Of a stretch of DNA of 64,000 nt, positions 1-11,685 are shown one piece after another. Source of the DNA: Poa pratensis (Eukaryota; Streptophyta; Magnoliopsida; Poales; Poaceae); contig CAMZMU010000111.1 in assembly GCA_947311845.1 (NCBI GenBank), forward strand, positions 9,552,626 to 9,616,625. Direction: 5' to 3'. Numbering within the stretch: the stretch's first letter is position 1; every line of letters begins with the position of its first letter. Under the pieces are notes generated by a model. The model was not told the DNA's origin. It did not search any database and was given only the letters and a program-made list of their open reading frames with translations. The translations under genes and the position numbers were made by a program.

Positions 1-351
1 GTCACGGCGGCGTCGCAAGGGTTTTGGAAATGGAGGGGAGATTGAGAATTTCGGCGTCGGGAGACGCAATGTAGAGGAAGGGAAATTGGGTGTGGCTCGC
101 TGTGTGTATGACGGGCGGGCCAGACCTGTCGGAGTTCTTGTCCGCCCCATGTCCGGCACCCCCGAGAGGGCTTGGAGGCCCTCGGTTGGGGGTGCCGCTG
201 GGGCGAATTTTGGTGACCGGACCTCCAATGAGCCTTTGGAGTCATTTAGAGGATGCCGCTGGAGATGGAGGTTGGTAGCACATTTCATTTTCGTTTTAAA
301 AATTTACCAGCATTCAGCGGAGCGAAGCTGAGAAAAGCAACATGCATAGCA
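1..351. other. GC-rich left flank, no gene assigned
   Basis: Nothing here is recognisable as a known protein on either strand. The sequence is GC-rich and resembles a grass 5' leader or first-exon region, so it may be the edge of a gene that lies mostly outside the window, but no splice pair or protein motif supports a call. Confidence 0.3.
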
Positions 352-353
352 TA

Positions 354-680
354 CTCCCTCCGTTCCTTGAAACAGATGCTATAAGAATTCCTTGATCTAA
401 ACAGATGCTATAAGAATTACTTGATCTAAGATGTATAGTTTTTCCAGAAAATTTTCAAAATATAAGATATAATGTGATTTATGGACAATTTTACCGCCCA
501 AAAATGAATCCTAAATGAATCCTAATTTATAGGGTGTATTGTTTTCAGTTTGTGTCTATTAGGAACTCATATCGCCCGATTTTTTTTTCCAGAAGAAGAT
601 TAGTCCACCGTATGCCAAATATCCATATTTTAATATTCGTGCAGAAAACTATACAACTTACATTCAGGAAACGGAGGGAG
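354..680. mobile_element. Stowaway-type MITE
   Basis: The element begins CTCCCTCCGTTCC and ends GGAAACGGAGGGAG, the inverted ends of grass Stowaway (Tc1/mariner) MITEs, with TA on both sides (352-353 and 681-682). It is about 327 bp and non-coding. Near the left end a unit of about 29 bp starting AAACAGATGCTATAAGAA is tandemly duplicated. It lies just beyond the 3' end of the PQT3-like gene. Confidence 0.8.
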
Positions 681-908
681 TACCATTTTATTAATCATTC
701 TCATTTCGTCTGATCATTTGATTAAACTTCAAATCTCAAAAGGTCAATGTACAAGGCCGAAAGAGAACACGAAAAGAAGCAGAGCTCCAATGCACTGCTC
801 TGCTCTAGACATCTCGGAGGCGCGCCGCGGGCGCGCTTATCATCACAGACGCCCATCACCGGAAGCAAGGGCAACAGTGGCGGCTGGTCGGTTGCATCTC
901 GCGTGACC

Positions 909-3900
909 TCACCGGCGCTTGTGGCCGCCGCCGCCGCCGTTCTGGTGGTGGCCGTCGCCGCGCTCCCTGGACCGCCGCGAGTGGCGCGGCGGCTCCTCCT
1001 GCTCCCGCTCCCGCCTGGAGGACGACGGGCGCCTCTTGAAGTGCTTCTCCTCCTCACTAGACTGCTCCTCGTCGTCGTAGTCGGCAGCCGGCGGCGTCCG
1101 CCTCTCCTCCTCTGCCACGGCCGTCGTCTCCCGTTGGTGGTGGCGGCGGTGACGGGCGTCGCTCTCCTCGGCGGCAGCGACACTTCTCTTGGATGAAGAT
1201 GAGGACGCAAGGGGCTTGTCGGAGGACGATCTGCGGTTGCGCTTGGATTCGGAGGTGTTGGCGTCGCCGGGGAAGCTGATGCGGGAGAAAACGCTGGCCT
1301 TGGCCTTGGACCGCTGGTCTGCCGCGGAGGCAGCGGCTGCGGCCTTCGCATGCTCTGCCTCGTGCCGCGACGCAGGTGGCGGCGGGGGTGGCAGGGGCTG
1401 GTCGTCGTAGCGGTCGGAGGAGGAGCGCTTCTTGCCGGAGCTGGAGGAGCGGCGCGGGGAACGACGCGAGTGCCGATCTGGACTGAGTGTCGGCGGCGGT
1501 GCGCGCTCCGACCTGTCCGCCTGGGGCCTCGACCTCTGCACACAACAAGAACGCAAACGTGGGACAACATGTCAGAATAATGCTAACCTTTAAGCTCACC
1601 CAGGGACTTGGCTAGGATTCCTAACCAAGGGATCCAGATCCGACGGCAAGGAATATTCCATGATTTGCCACGACAGCCTGTGGCCAAACCATGGACACCC
1701 TTGAGAGTTGAGCCGTTGCTACAGCATAAACTACGTGGCATTGTTTGGCAACGTAATCCTAATTATATAAAAAAACAGATTGTCGCTTTCATCCTGCGTC
1801 GTGCAACCTTTTACTATACCTTTTTGCAATGCATGTACTATCTACATCACATCAGCGATCAAGGATTGTGTAACTGAAGCAAGAAAGAAGATGATAAAAC
1901 AATGTTTCTTTTTAAAAAAACATAAAATGAAAAAAGGGAAACTTGCCAAATGAAGTAAATAAATCTTGAGAACAGTCCCATGCCAAGGAAAAACAAAACC
2001 GACTGAGATACATATAAACAGATGTGTTTCTCCCATGTATATAGATGCCATCCTGTAACCCAAACCGCAACGACCACAGCCCACAGGAAAGCAATGGGAA
2101 CTTGGGAAGCGCAGCAGGAGCAGGCAGAGGGAACGATATGGTGTAACCTCCACACAACTCGGCCAGCAACCGCTGCTTGTGTGACACCGAACAACTGAGC
2201 ACATCGGCCTTGCCAGGACCAGCCAAGAACACTGCCTGATCCAACTGGCATGCGCTGAGGAATGCAACAGGTTGCCTTTCCTGATTGGCAAATTCAGAAT
2301 CGACCATGTAGAAGGCATTCTTCTTCTTCCTGTTCAGTGGTGCTGGCATCTCCACTGCTGACGCCGTCGCCCAGAAGTTTACCATGGAACTCATAGTACA
2401 TAACTTTGCAAGATAATAGATTGACAGGAAAAGACATACATCCTTAGGTCTCATCGAGGTACTATCGTTTACGGCTCCTGACGATTCCCTTGCTTCCCTT
2501 CGATACTCCTTGTTCCGATCTCGATCTCGATCCCCATCACGGTCTCGCTCCCTCTGCCTCTCCCGCTCCCGCTCCGCTCCCTTTCCCTCTCGCGGGAGTG
2601 TTCACGTTCTCTCTCCCTGCATAAGTAGATTGGCATTGATTAACTCACTGAAATAAATAGGGACTGAACAGCTAACTATGGCAACTGAGCATTCAGCTTG
2701 GAATAAATATCCCAAATCCTCGCGCCATAAAAGCCAGATTACATTCCAACTGCTATATAATTAATCGGTATTTAACAGTCTGTGGGGGAAAACGTATTTC
2801 AACGGAAAGGGATAAGGGTAGTGGACTACCACAACAAACCTTACTGAATGAAATGCATCAGGTCAGAACAATACATGGAAAAAGAGAAAAGCAGGAATTG
2901 GAACCAATTTTTTACTGCATACTGAAACACAACCTAATGCCCCTTAACTTGTTCAGGCCTACCACTTTAGCCTCCATAAACATGAAATTGTTCTAGATGG
3001 CCGTAATCTTATATAGGTTAAAACATTTTAGTTATTTCCAGAATCCGGAAAATTAACTGACCATGAAGCTTTCAGGAATACGGACTTTCATGGAGCAAAG
3101 AATTTGCACTTGGGACACAAGTGGCAAGTTTCGTCACTACAAAATAAAATTTACTCAGCAATCCAAATGATTTTTAAAGCACGTTAGCGGATGACTCCAT
3201 ATACAAACATTTAAGGAGGCCCTGCAGTACATAAGCAAAAACACCCAAGCACCTAGTTTACTTGATGCAGCCAAAATGATAAGATGTACTTCCTCTGTTT
3301 CTGAAAAGAAGGCGTATATGTTTTCTCAAAGCCAAACAATGTAAAGTCTGACCAAGTAAAAAAAACTGTCAACAACTATAATAGTATAAAAATATATTCA
3401 TGATGTATCTAATGATATTGATTTGGTATTGTAGATATCAATAGTTTCTTCTGTAAAATTGGTCAAACTTTAAATTGTTTGACTTTAAAAAATATATAGG
3501 TAATCTTTTCAGGAACGGGGGGAGTATAACAGGCTTAATTCTGGGGCTTGCTAAATTGTGATATAGGCCAACTTATAGAACCAAACAAATCCTTTATGAT
3601 CATTAAACTGTGTTGGATAGTCAAGGTTGCATACCAAGTTCCTCACTAAGTGTTTTTTCGGTTAGTCATACAACTTTTTATTCTGATGGCCAAAGTTTAA
3701 AAATTATGATACGGGATAACTTACAGAACCAGACAAAACATCAAGATATTTGTCACAACTAACCATACATGTTTCTCGGTTCATATACGAATATTTTATG
3801 TGCTCTAAGACACTAACTTGATGAGTCTGAGCCTGCAACATCCATATATTGCCTTTGCTAAGGTGTGGTTTGACAAGTAGGTTTGAGCATTTTTACTTTG

Positions 3901-6900
3901 TGCAGAATTTGGATATATTGAGCATCAAGGCTGCATGGTGCAGGAAAAGCTACTTGCAACTATCTGTATCCGAGCAGGAGTTGGGTCATTGTAACCCGGA
4001 TTAATTTGGTGTTGTACTTTAGAGCCTCATACTCGTGCGAGCCCAAAGCTGGGGAAGGAATTTGGGCCATTAAATTGGGTCATTGAGGGCAAGGACACTG
4101 AGTCACCATGTGGCAGATGCTGTGCTTGCAACAGCTCAGACCATGGCGCGCAGGGTAACTACGCCTGAAGCAGATTTCTGAAAGGGTGAGGGTAACGAAG
4201 TCGGATGAGGCTGACATGTTGGGCAGTCATCTTTCTTTTTTATATTTGTTGGCTCAAATATGTGATATCGACACTTGATTGTGATGCAAAATTTAAAAAC
4301 CAGTTCATGCGGAAAAATACAACAAAGTACCCTGTTTGGGTGTGCGAAGGTAACTGAAATGAATCGAAGTATCTAAGTTGTATGAAATAAAAGCATATGA
4401 TTTGAAATGTCTAATCACCTTCCGTTGAATCGATCCATTTCATGTCTCCTCCCATCAGGTTTCCTGTGTTCAAATTCGTCCCTTCTTCCAACTGGTGGTC
4501 CCATGTTCATTCCCATACTGTTAACTGCTAATTCAGAAAGGTCCCTGAAAATGATATATTCAAGAGTTTCATCATTTCAGCAGTGGCCATATAGCCAATC
4601 TGTGGAAATACTAGGAGGGCATGTTGCAATCTGCTAGCCAAAGATGCAAAACATGGTGATAAGACTCGTCTACCACCAAATTGGGGAATACAGCCACAAA
4701 CTTGTAGGTTATGCACTCCTCTTAAATTCACAGGTCATTATCCATATTCCTTCTAAGAAAATCAAAATGATGCTAAAAGATATACCTAGGAATTGTTGGC
4801 ATCATGTATCCTGGAGGCATAAATGGATCTTGTGGGAGAACTCCCCCACCAAAAGGATCAAATGGACCTGGTGGATAACCCATGTAAGGCATGGGACCTG
4901 GAAATGGTGCACCCATGTAATCCATTGGCAGAGGCATCCCTCCTCCCAGTAAGGGTTAAAATTTCCTGTTGGTCCCAAAGGCATTCCAGCAAAATTCTCA
5001 GCCCCAAATCTGGATAATTATTATTCCATTGCTCCTCGGCTGTAGGTAGAGTAAGAATTTTTGAATAAGTACATGTAAAATGAAGTTTAGCCCATAAACG
5101 TACAATGAAATACATTCCATTTATGCAACATATCATCATGTTTGGTGATCTGAACTTACCATTCCCTGGTGCACGCACCTTCTTCTTCTTTTTCTTCTTT
5201 ACTGCTTAAGCCACCAAAATAATCTCATTATTTCAACGAAAATAAGTGGTTCAAATGTCAATATGCACACTTCATAAGAAACACAAGCAAGATGGATTTC
5301 TGACTAATTTGACGTCCAAAAACATTGTTTCCTCTACCAATAAATTAGTGGGGAGTCTGCGTCACAGGCAAGTTTAGATGAAAACTAATAGGGCTGAAAG
5401 ATTATCACCTTGTTCGCCTGCAGGCAACTGCGACTCTTTTGTGACATGAGTCACGTCTGGTGACTTTTCATTTTTGGCATTTTTAGAGTCCATTGTCCCT
5501 TCAGCGATATCTGGAATTGTGGTAGCCTTCTTATCTGAAGAACTCAAATAGATGTTAGCTTTAAATCCGCTATGGCTCTCAGCGTCTGGAGATTCTTCTA
5601 TATGCGTCTGTGATTTAGGCTCTTCCTTTGAAGCAGCAGAAACAGCAGGAGATCTAATCTTGGGCTGTACAGGTAGAGCCGACTCCATGTCTACGAAAGA
5701 TACTATCATCAGTTTCTAATTCTTAAACAGATAATCTTGTATAGCCTATAGTCTATAGATATATGCACATACCCTGTATTTGCACCATGCTTCCCGCGTT
5801 TTCTGTACTGCTAGTTGGTGGTGCCTCTAATATGCGGCTGATGGTTTCTCTTAGAGTTTTATTGGGAAGAAGATCATCTGCTAATATGCTTGTGGCACCA
5901 CAGACACACATTGACTTGTTAATTATGTAATCCCTAATGCCTGCCAACAAAACACAATATTTCAATGCACTGAACAGCAGAAACATCAAAGTGAGGAAAA
6001 CAATAACAGGGAAAATGCAATGTGGAACATTCAGGAAATAAAAGCATATTTGTATTATATGACGTCAGTATCAATGACAACAGTAGGCAAACAATTGTTT
6101 CTTAACGCATGACTTACATTTATCACAGAAGCTCCTAAAGCAGCATTTACTAGTTAGAACAGCATCCTTCATTACTTCCTTACACAACGGGCAACGCAAC
6201 TCTGGTGGGAGATCACTGACAGAGCGGGTGGTAGGTAGGCCCTCTATCTCCCTCTCAAAAGCAGCTCTGTCACAAAACAAATTAAGATGTTTGATATTTG
6301 CCTCCAAGTAGATCCAGCACAACTTATTACACAAGTAACTAAGAGAGCAATTTGAACTCACTCATTTGGCTTCAAAACAGCACCAGCGCCACTTGGCAAT
6401 GCATATGAGCCATCTGGAGTTGCCATCAACATGGATTTTGGAATGCCAGTTGGGGGTTTCATCCTTCTCACGTCATATCTAGTATCACCATTTGTTGGGC
6501 AATGCTGAATGAAATGGCCTGCAAACCACTATTGGTCAAGTGAAACAGGACATAATATTCCACTGAGAAGATTTGACAAGTGAACATACCAGGTACTTTA
6601 CATCTATGGCAAATATAGCCAGGAGGAAGTGCCCTGTTATCCAGCCGACCCATCCCACGTCCTTAAGAATATCAAAGCGGATAAGTAGAATTAATCCAAA
6701 TATCTAGTTTCAGAATAATGATGTCACTAGGTAGCCATGTTGCAAAGATGTGGACATAGCACTTGTCTCAAGAAGATTGACGCTACTTCTAAGCTCAACA
6801 TAATTCTTGCAAATAAAAAAACAACAAAAAAGATAGAAATTATTACCAAAACCACGCCCAGCCATCATTCTCCCACCCGTCCTCTGCCATATCCTCTTCC

Positions 6901-8672
6901 AGAGCCATACCCATCAGGGATTTGGCTGAAAATATGATCATCGAGTTAAGTGATTACAACAGTTAATTAATAATCCCTCCGTCCACAAAAGGATGTCTCA
7001 ACCTAGCCCAAATTTGTATGTATCTAGACATGATTTAGTGTGTACATACATGTAAATTTGGGCTAGGTAGAGACATCCTTTTGTGGACGAAGGGAGTATT
7101 ATTCTCTTTATGGACGATAAAATAGTCATTCAGCCAGTCCAGCAGATCACACACCTATAGTCAACAGCCGCTGTATCAATAAGAGCTTTTATTTTACTAT
7201 CTTCATCAACTTGATTTTCAGAAGCGTCAACTGCCTGGCTAGCAGGCTGAGAAGGAATCGAATCACAAACATATAAAGAGTTGCCAAAATCATCATCCCA
7301 CTCAGATTCTTCAGGCTGCAATTTCAATACCTTGAATATCAGTTCCCATGATTAATGACCAACTGTAGTAGCTCAAACCTCAAAATACGATCGTAGTGGA
7401 AATTACTGTAGGACATAACAGTAACCAGTCTACAAGTTCTTACATATTTCATAGATGAATCACCAAGAAAAGCGCTACCGGAAGGCATGACTTCCTCTAC
7501 CCTATTTTCTGCAGTTATTGCCCTGCAAAAGATGGATGCCAACCTTAGATTATGTGATCACTGATAAGGAGCCTTAACTCCTGACATGAACCATATTTAG
7601 TGACATGATCTGGTCAAACATACAAATTAAAAATCTGTTCAGATAACTGATGTGTGTTTGACTCTTCATGGATGAGTAATGTGAATTATCAGGTATGGTG
7701 GGGAGTTAGTAGGAAATCAGAGAGCAAGACAGTACTTTTCTGGTTCGGTGACGATTGGCATCCTTGGGCGTCCTGGTATCCGGCGAATCAATACCGATGT
7801 GTTCTTTGGTATCATGGTAGATTCATCAGCATACTCTGTAAGTGCAAACAACGAAGGAATAATTTAGGTACGACCTTCACTGTATATCCCTATCCCATAC
7901 ACCAGCCACCCCCACCCCCCCCCCCCCCCCCCCCCCCTGGAGCCACACACCCCAAAAGTCGAGATATTCCAAGGTAAGTACAGTACAAAGTAATTCAAAG
8001 TGTTTAGGGTGAAAATGAATTTCAATCGCACTGCCCTACTGTACAATCAGGTATGGTTGTTTGCTATTGTAAGCAAGCAACACGCCATTTATATCAAAAC
8101 AAACTTATTAGTCTTCAATGCAATACTTTGTTCATGTGATCAGCATCCCAAAAGACATCCAAATTGCTACACTTTGCAATAAATATCATGTAAAAATATT
8201 ATAACTCCATTGAGAATCTAAGCTCAACCGATAGTTAATCCTTCACATCAATCTTCTAGGCCATGTTGTCATGTCTCAGAAAGCTCAGAACATAAGAAAA
8301 TTTGAGCCCGGAAACAAATTATACCCACTAGATGAGGCCTCAATTCCATACATCTTGAGTGCATGAATCAAACAGCCAATGATCTGCCATACAGAGCCAA
8401 CAACATTACAACCTGGTCCTATCACAATACTATCTAGCACTAAAATCTTGTATACATTCACCCATACAAGAAATCAAAAAAGGTTCTTTGCTGACAAAGA
8501 ACCAACCTTCATCAGTCTGCGCGTTGGAGATCATGAGGTCGAAATCCGTGCCTCTGCCAAGGTGCTTGGACTCAAAAATCATCTCCTTCAGGTTCATGAC
8601 CGAGATGAATTGCCCCTCGATCGGGATCGAGTCATATTCTCTGGCACTCTTGAACTTGTAATAGACAGCCAT
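909..8672 (-). CDS. PQT3: PQT3-like RING/U-box E3 ubiquitin ligase (DWNN domain), 15 exons
   Basis: Exons (minus strand, 5' to 3'): 8507-8672, 7736-7835, 7444-7522, 7155-7315, 6847-6925, 6590-6661, 6362-6518, 6118-6266, 5773-5940, 5409-5690, 5160-5201, 4786-5039, 4419-4544, 2440-2616, 909-1535; all introns GT-AG. The start is the ATG of MAVYYKFKSA, the usual DWNN N-terminus. Domains in order: ubiquitin-like DWNN (exons 1-2), Gly/Arg-rich linker, CCHC zinc knuckle CHRCKVPGHFIQHC (exons 6-7), RING/U-box with CPLC, SFCDKC and MCVCG (exons 8-9), a KKKKKK patch, a Pro/Gly/Met-rich segment, and an Arg/Ser tail containing SVFSRISFP and HFKRRPS. The order and about 880 aa fit the Arabidopsis PQT3 / RBBP6 family: nuclear E3 ligases, where PQT3 is a negative regulator of oxidative-stress tolerance. 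Exon 5 is one base short, exon 12 two and exon 14 one, so the frame breaks as given. Loss of function or sequencing error are both possible; error is favoured. Confidence 0.93.
1912..2454 (-). other. Open frame inside last PQT3 intron, continuous with exon 14
   Basis: If the last intron is retained, exon 14 reads in frame past its GTATGT donor for about 170 more codons. The translated stretch has a mixed, protein-like composition (for example NRKKKNAFYMVDSEFANQE) rather than low complexity. I do not recognise it. It could be an alternative C-terminus, a captured gene fragment, or chance. The normal splice to exon 15 is better supported, because exon 15 encodes the family's conserved tail. Confidence 0.3.
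3289..3524. mobile_element. Stowaway-type MITE in last intron but one / exon 13-14 intron
   Basis: The ends CTTCCTCTGTTTCTGAAAAG and CTTTTCAGGAACGGGGGGAG are inverted and flanked by TA (3287-3288 and 3525-3526). The length is about 236 bp and the body is AT-rich and non-coding. It sits in the 1.8 kb intron between exons 13 and 14 of the PQT3-like gene (2617-4418), the longest intron of the gene. The rest of that intron shows nothing recognisable. Confidence 0.75.
6973..7096. mobile_element. Short Stowaway-type MITE in PQT3 intron 4
   Basis: This 124 bp foldback has arms of about 40 bp (TCCCTCCGTCCACAAAAGG at the left, CCTTTTGTGGACGAAGGGAG at the right) and TA on both sides (6971-6972, 7097-7098). 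The arms pair over most of their length, so the element would form a strong hairpin in the pre-mRNA of the PQT3-like gene. Confidence 0.82.
7915..7937. repeat. Poly-C tract of 23 bases in PQT3 intron 1
   Basis: An uninterrupted run of 23 C on the plus strand (G on the transcribed-sense strand), preceded by further C/A-rich sequence, lies about 80 bases upstream of exon 2 in the sense of the gene. The length shown is likely unreliable, given the homopolymer problems elsewhere in the window. Confidence 0.9.
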
Positions 8673-9064
8673 GATAGCGGCGGATCTAGAGGGCGCGCCG
8701 GGTGTGCGCCAGCACACCCAATTTGTGCGGCGCGCGCAAGATTTGTGGAGATCAGTGGGGTTTATCTAATCACTGGGCGACAAGAAGCTCACAGCTGGCC
8801 CGAGATTGCGGGCGGGTTGAGACAGCAGCGACGCGATGAGGCAGACCGGGAACGGCGGTGGCGGCGACGCGCGCGAGAGGCGGAGGGGGTTGGGGAGCAA
8901 GTGTCGGCGGTGAGGATAAGCTACGGCACGGCGGCGACTCTAGGGCACAGCGGTGGTAGAGTAGAGGCGCATCGGGTGGGATTGAAGCTTGCTTGGGTAG
9001 GTCAGGCAGGGCTGAGAGAGGAAGAGGGTGACTGGGAGGGAGGGGGAAAGAAGGGCACACGGCA
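8673..9064 (-). promoter_or_regulatory. 5' leader and proximal promoter of PQT3-like gene
   Basis: GC-rich sequence lies immediately upstream of the DWNN start codon. No TATA box is obvious. It contains no protein-like frame I trust. The call rests only on position relative to the start codon at 8672 and on the Mutator-type MITE that bounds it at 9065. Confidence 0.4.
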
Positions 9065-9073
9065 CACCCGTAC

Positions 9074-9541
9074 GGACGGGGATTCAGTGACTGGCCTCTG
9101 GCCAGTCACGTTGTAACTGTCCCCACATATCTACCCTAGATTCTCCATCCAACGGCTAAGATTAAGCCAAAAAGAGATCTCGAAATTCAAATATTTTAGA
9201 AAAATTGAAAAGATTCTAGTAGGTCGTATATGGTCCGTTATGTATTTCTGCGAAAGTTTTGTGTCATTTTGATTGTCCGTTTATGATTTATTAGCCTTTT
9301 AAGATTAAAAATTGAAAAGCTATTTAAAAATAAACCAATCATCCAAATGACACGAAAATCTCACAGAATACATAACGGACCATATACAACCTACTAGAAT
9401 TTTTTCAATTTTTTCTGAAATATTTTAATTTTGAGATCACTTTTTGGCTTAATCCTAGCCGTTGGATGGAAAACAAACGGTAGATAAGTGGGGGAGAGTT
9501 ACAACGTGACTGGCCAGAGGCCAGTCAGTGAATCCCCGTCC
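9074..9541. mobile_element. Mutator-type MITE with perfect 9-bp target duplication
   Basis: The ends are inverted repeats starting GGACGGGGATTCAGTGACTG, continuing through CCTCTGGCCAGTCACGTTGTAAC, and differ by at most a base or so. The 9-base direct repeat CACCCGTAC flanks the element exactly (9065-9073 and 9542-9550), the duplication size expected for Mutator-like elements. The interior also folds back: the two copies of the CCGTTATGTATTCTGTGAG-type segment face each other. No transposase is present, so it is non-autonomous. It is inserted about 400 bp upstream of the PQT3-like start codon and splits what was continuous promoter DNA. Confidence 0.85.
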
Positions 9542-9550
9542 CACCCGTAC

Positions 9551-10059
9551 GGGACGGTGGAGAGGGAGGAGGAGATGGATCCCAGGGCCCACTATCTTAC
9601 CCTCTCGGTACAGAGCAAATATTTCTACAGAAAAGAAAAGGACGTAACTAGGTACTCTATAAAGTGTCTGCTATTTAGCATATGCCTACGCCGGGCGGAT
9701 GAGAAATAGGCCTACTTTGCATGCATGTCAAAAAAACCAAAAGATGATGCCATCCCACATTAAATGGAAAATCCGAAATTTCAAAAAGTTTTGTAGCCCA
9801 AATCGTTTATTCGATTTATAATCCGTTTTCACGGCTGAGCTAGTCGTGACGAGATCTTCGAAACTAGATCTCATATTAACCTATTCCGATAACTTTTTCT
9901 TTGTCCAAAAGTTACCCACATGTAACACGGAAATTATCCAGGCTATTGTATAAGTTACCCACCATATTTAACGATTAGTTTTTGAGGTTAAATAGATCTA
10001 TTTTTGTTTTTTCTCTTTTTTTTGAGTTTTGAGGTTACCGCACCTAATTTTCATAAATG
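9551..10059. other. Intergenic DNA, no feature seen
   Basis: AT-rich sequence between the Mutator-type MITE and retrotransposon element 1. No frame, inverted repeat or splice structure stands out. Confidence 0.5.
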
Positions 10060-10064
10060 AATAT

Positions 10065-11644
10065 TGATTGCGTGGATCACACGTTCGTTGGGAGACCCCA
10101 AGAGGAAGGTATGATGCAGTATAGCAGCAGTTTTCCCTCAGTATGAAACCAAGGTTTAATCGAACCAGTAGGAGCAAGAAATCACTTCGGAAGGTTGTCA
10201 GTGGCGCGCTGACGTGGAATCTGCACACAACACAATCAAACTACTTTGCCCCAACGAAACAGTGAGGTTGTCAATCTCACCGGCTTGCTGAAAACAAAGG
10301 ATTAAACGTATGGTGTGGAAAACAGTAGTAAATTGCAGAGAATGAAAAGGAACAGTGTTTGCAGTTGGTTGTATTATCAGTGTAAAAGAATGGACCGGGG
10401 TCCACAGTTCACTAGTGGTGTCTCTCCATAAAAGATAACTAACATGCTGGGTGAACAAATTACAGCTGGGCAATTGACAAAATATTGAGCGCATGACAAT
10501 GCATATATATGACATGATGATTACTATGATATTCATGTGGGCATTACGACAAAATACATAGACCGTTATCCAACAGCGTCTATGACTAATAATCCACCGC
10601 CAGGTTGTCATACCGAGTTCCCCGTTGGTATTAAGTTGCAAGCAACGGATAATTGCATTAAGTAATGTGCGTAATGTAAACAAATGCATTAGACCTAACG
10701 GCGTACCCTTAAGCTAAGCATCGGTTATTTTATCCCTAGTGGCAACAGCACATCCACAATCTTAGAAGTTATTGTCACTCTCCCAGATTACCGGAGGCAT
10801 GAACCCACTATCTAGCATAAATACTCACTCTTGGAGTTACAAGCATCTACTTGGCCAAAGCATCTACTAGTAACGGAAAGCATGCAAGATCATAAATAAC
10901 ATATAAGATAGATTGATAATCAACTTGACATAGTATTCAATATTCATCGGATCCCAGCAAACACAACATGTAGCATTACAATAAGATGATCTTGATCATG
11001 ATAGGCAGCTCACAAGATCTAAACATGATAGCATAAAGTGGAGAGACAACCATCTAGCTACTGCCATGGACCCGTAGTCCAAGGATGAACTACTCACGCA
11101 TCACTCCGGAGGCAGGCATGGTGATGTAGAGCCCTCCGGTGATGATTCCCCTCTCCGGCAGGGTGCCGGGAAGAGCTTCTGAACCCTCCCGAGCTAGGGT
11201 TGACGGCGGCGGCGTCTCTGGAACTTTTCGTGGATAATGGCTCGGGTATTTAGGGTTTTCGCGTCGGGAGAATAAATAGGCGAAAGGGCGGCGGCTGCGG
11301 AGCCACGAGGGCCCCACACCACCCCACGGCGCGGCAGGGGGGCCCGCGCGGCCCCATGGTGTGGGTGCCACGTGGCCCTCCTCCGTCTCTCCTCTGGACT
11401 CCGTCTTCGTGTTGGAAAAATAGGAGGTTCTGTCCAAGTTTCGTCCAATTCCGAGAATATTTCCAGACTAGCTTTTCTGGAATACAAAAACAGCAGAAAA
11501 CAGGAACTGGCACTGTGGCATCTTGTTAATAGGTTAGTCCCAGAAAATGCATAAAAATGCTATGAAGTGTATATAAAACATGTAACAATTGGTATAATAT
11601 CAACATGGAACATCAGAAATTATAGATACGTTTGAGACGTATCA
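10065..11644 (-). repeat. Element 1, 3' LTR
   Basis: Intact copy of about 1,580 bp. On the minus strand it starts TGATACGTCTCAAACGTATC, where GATACG and CGTATC can pair as a short hairpin, and ends CGCAATCA. It matches 15339-16353 plus 18002-18572 almost base for base. Confidence 0.9.
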
Positions 11645-11685
11645 AGCATCCCCAAGCTTAGTTCTACTCGTCCTCGAGTAGGTAA
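11645..11685 (-). promoter_or_regulatory. Element 1 polypurine tract and adjoining palindrome
   Basis: Read on the minus strand, the sequence just before the 3' LTR is CTACTCGAGGACGAGTAG followed by AACTAAGCTTGGGGATGCT. The second part is the purine-rich plus-strand primer. The first is a near-perfect palindrome that also occurs at the same place in element B (about 42208-42227). Confidence 0.75.

Noticed and set aside
722..1570. Long Pro/Arg-rich frames overlapping the last PQT3 exon on both strands
   Set aside because: They are other-frame reflections of the GC-rich Arg/Ser-coding exon 909-1535, whose frame matches the conserved PQT3 tail.
8379..9116. 245-codon plus-strand frame across the PQT3 start
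   Set aside because: Antisense to the DWNN exon and its GC-rich leader; the minus-strand exon has clear homology and splice sites.
10198..10689. 163-codon frame in the element 1 LTR (also at 15472-15963, and similar frames at 38287 and 43361)
   Set aside because: It is conserved only because the LTRs are near-identical copies; content is not protein-like and it covers promoter and transcript-end sequences.
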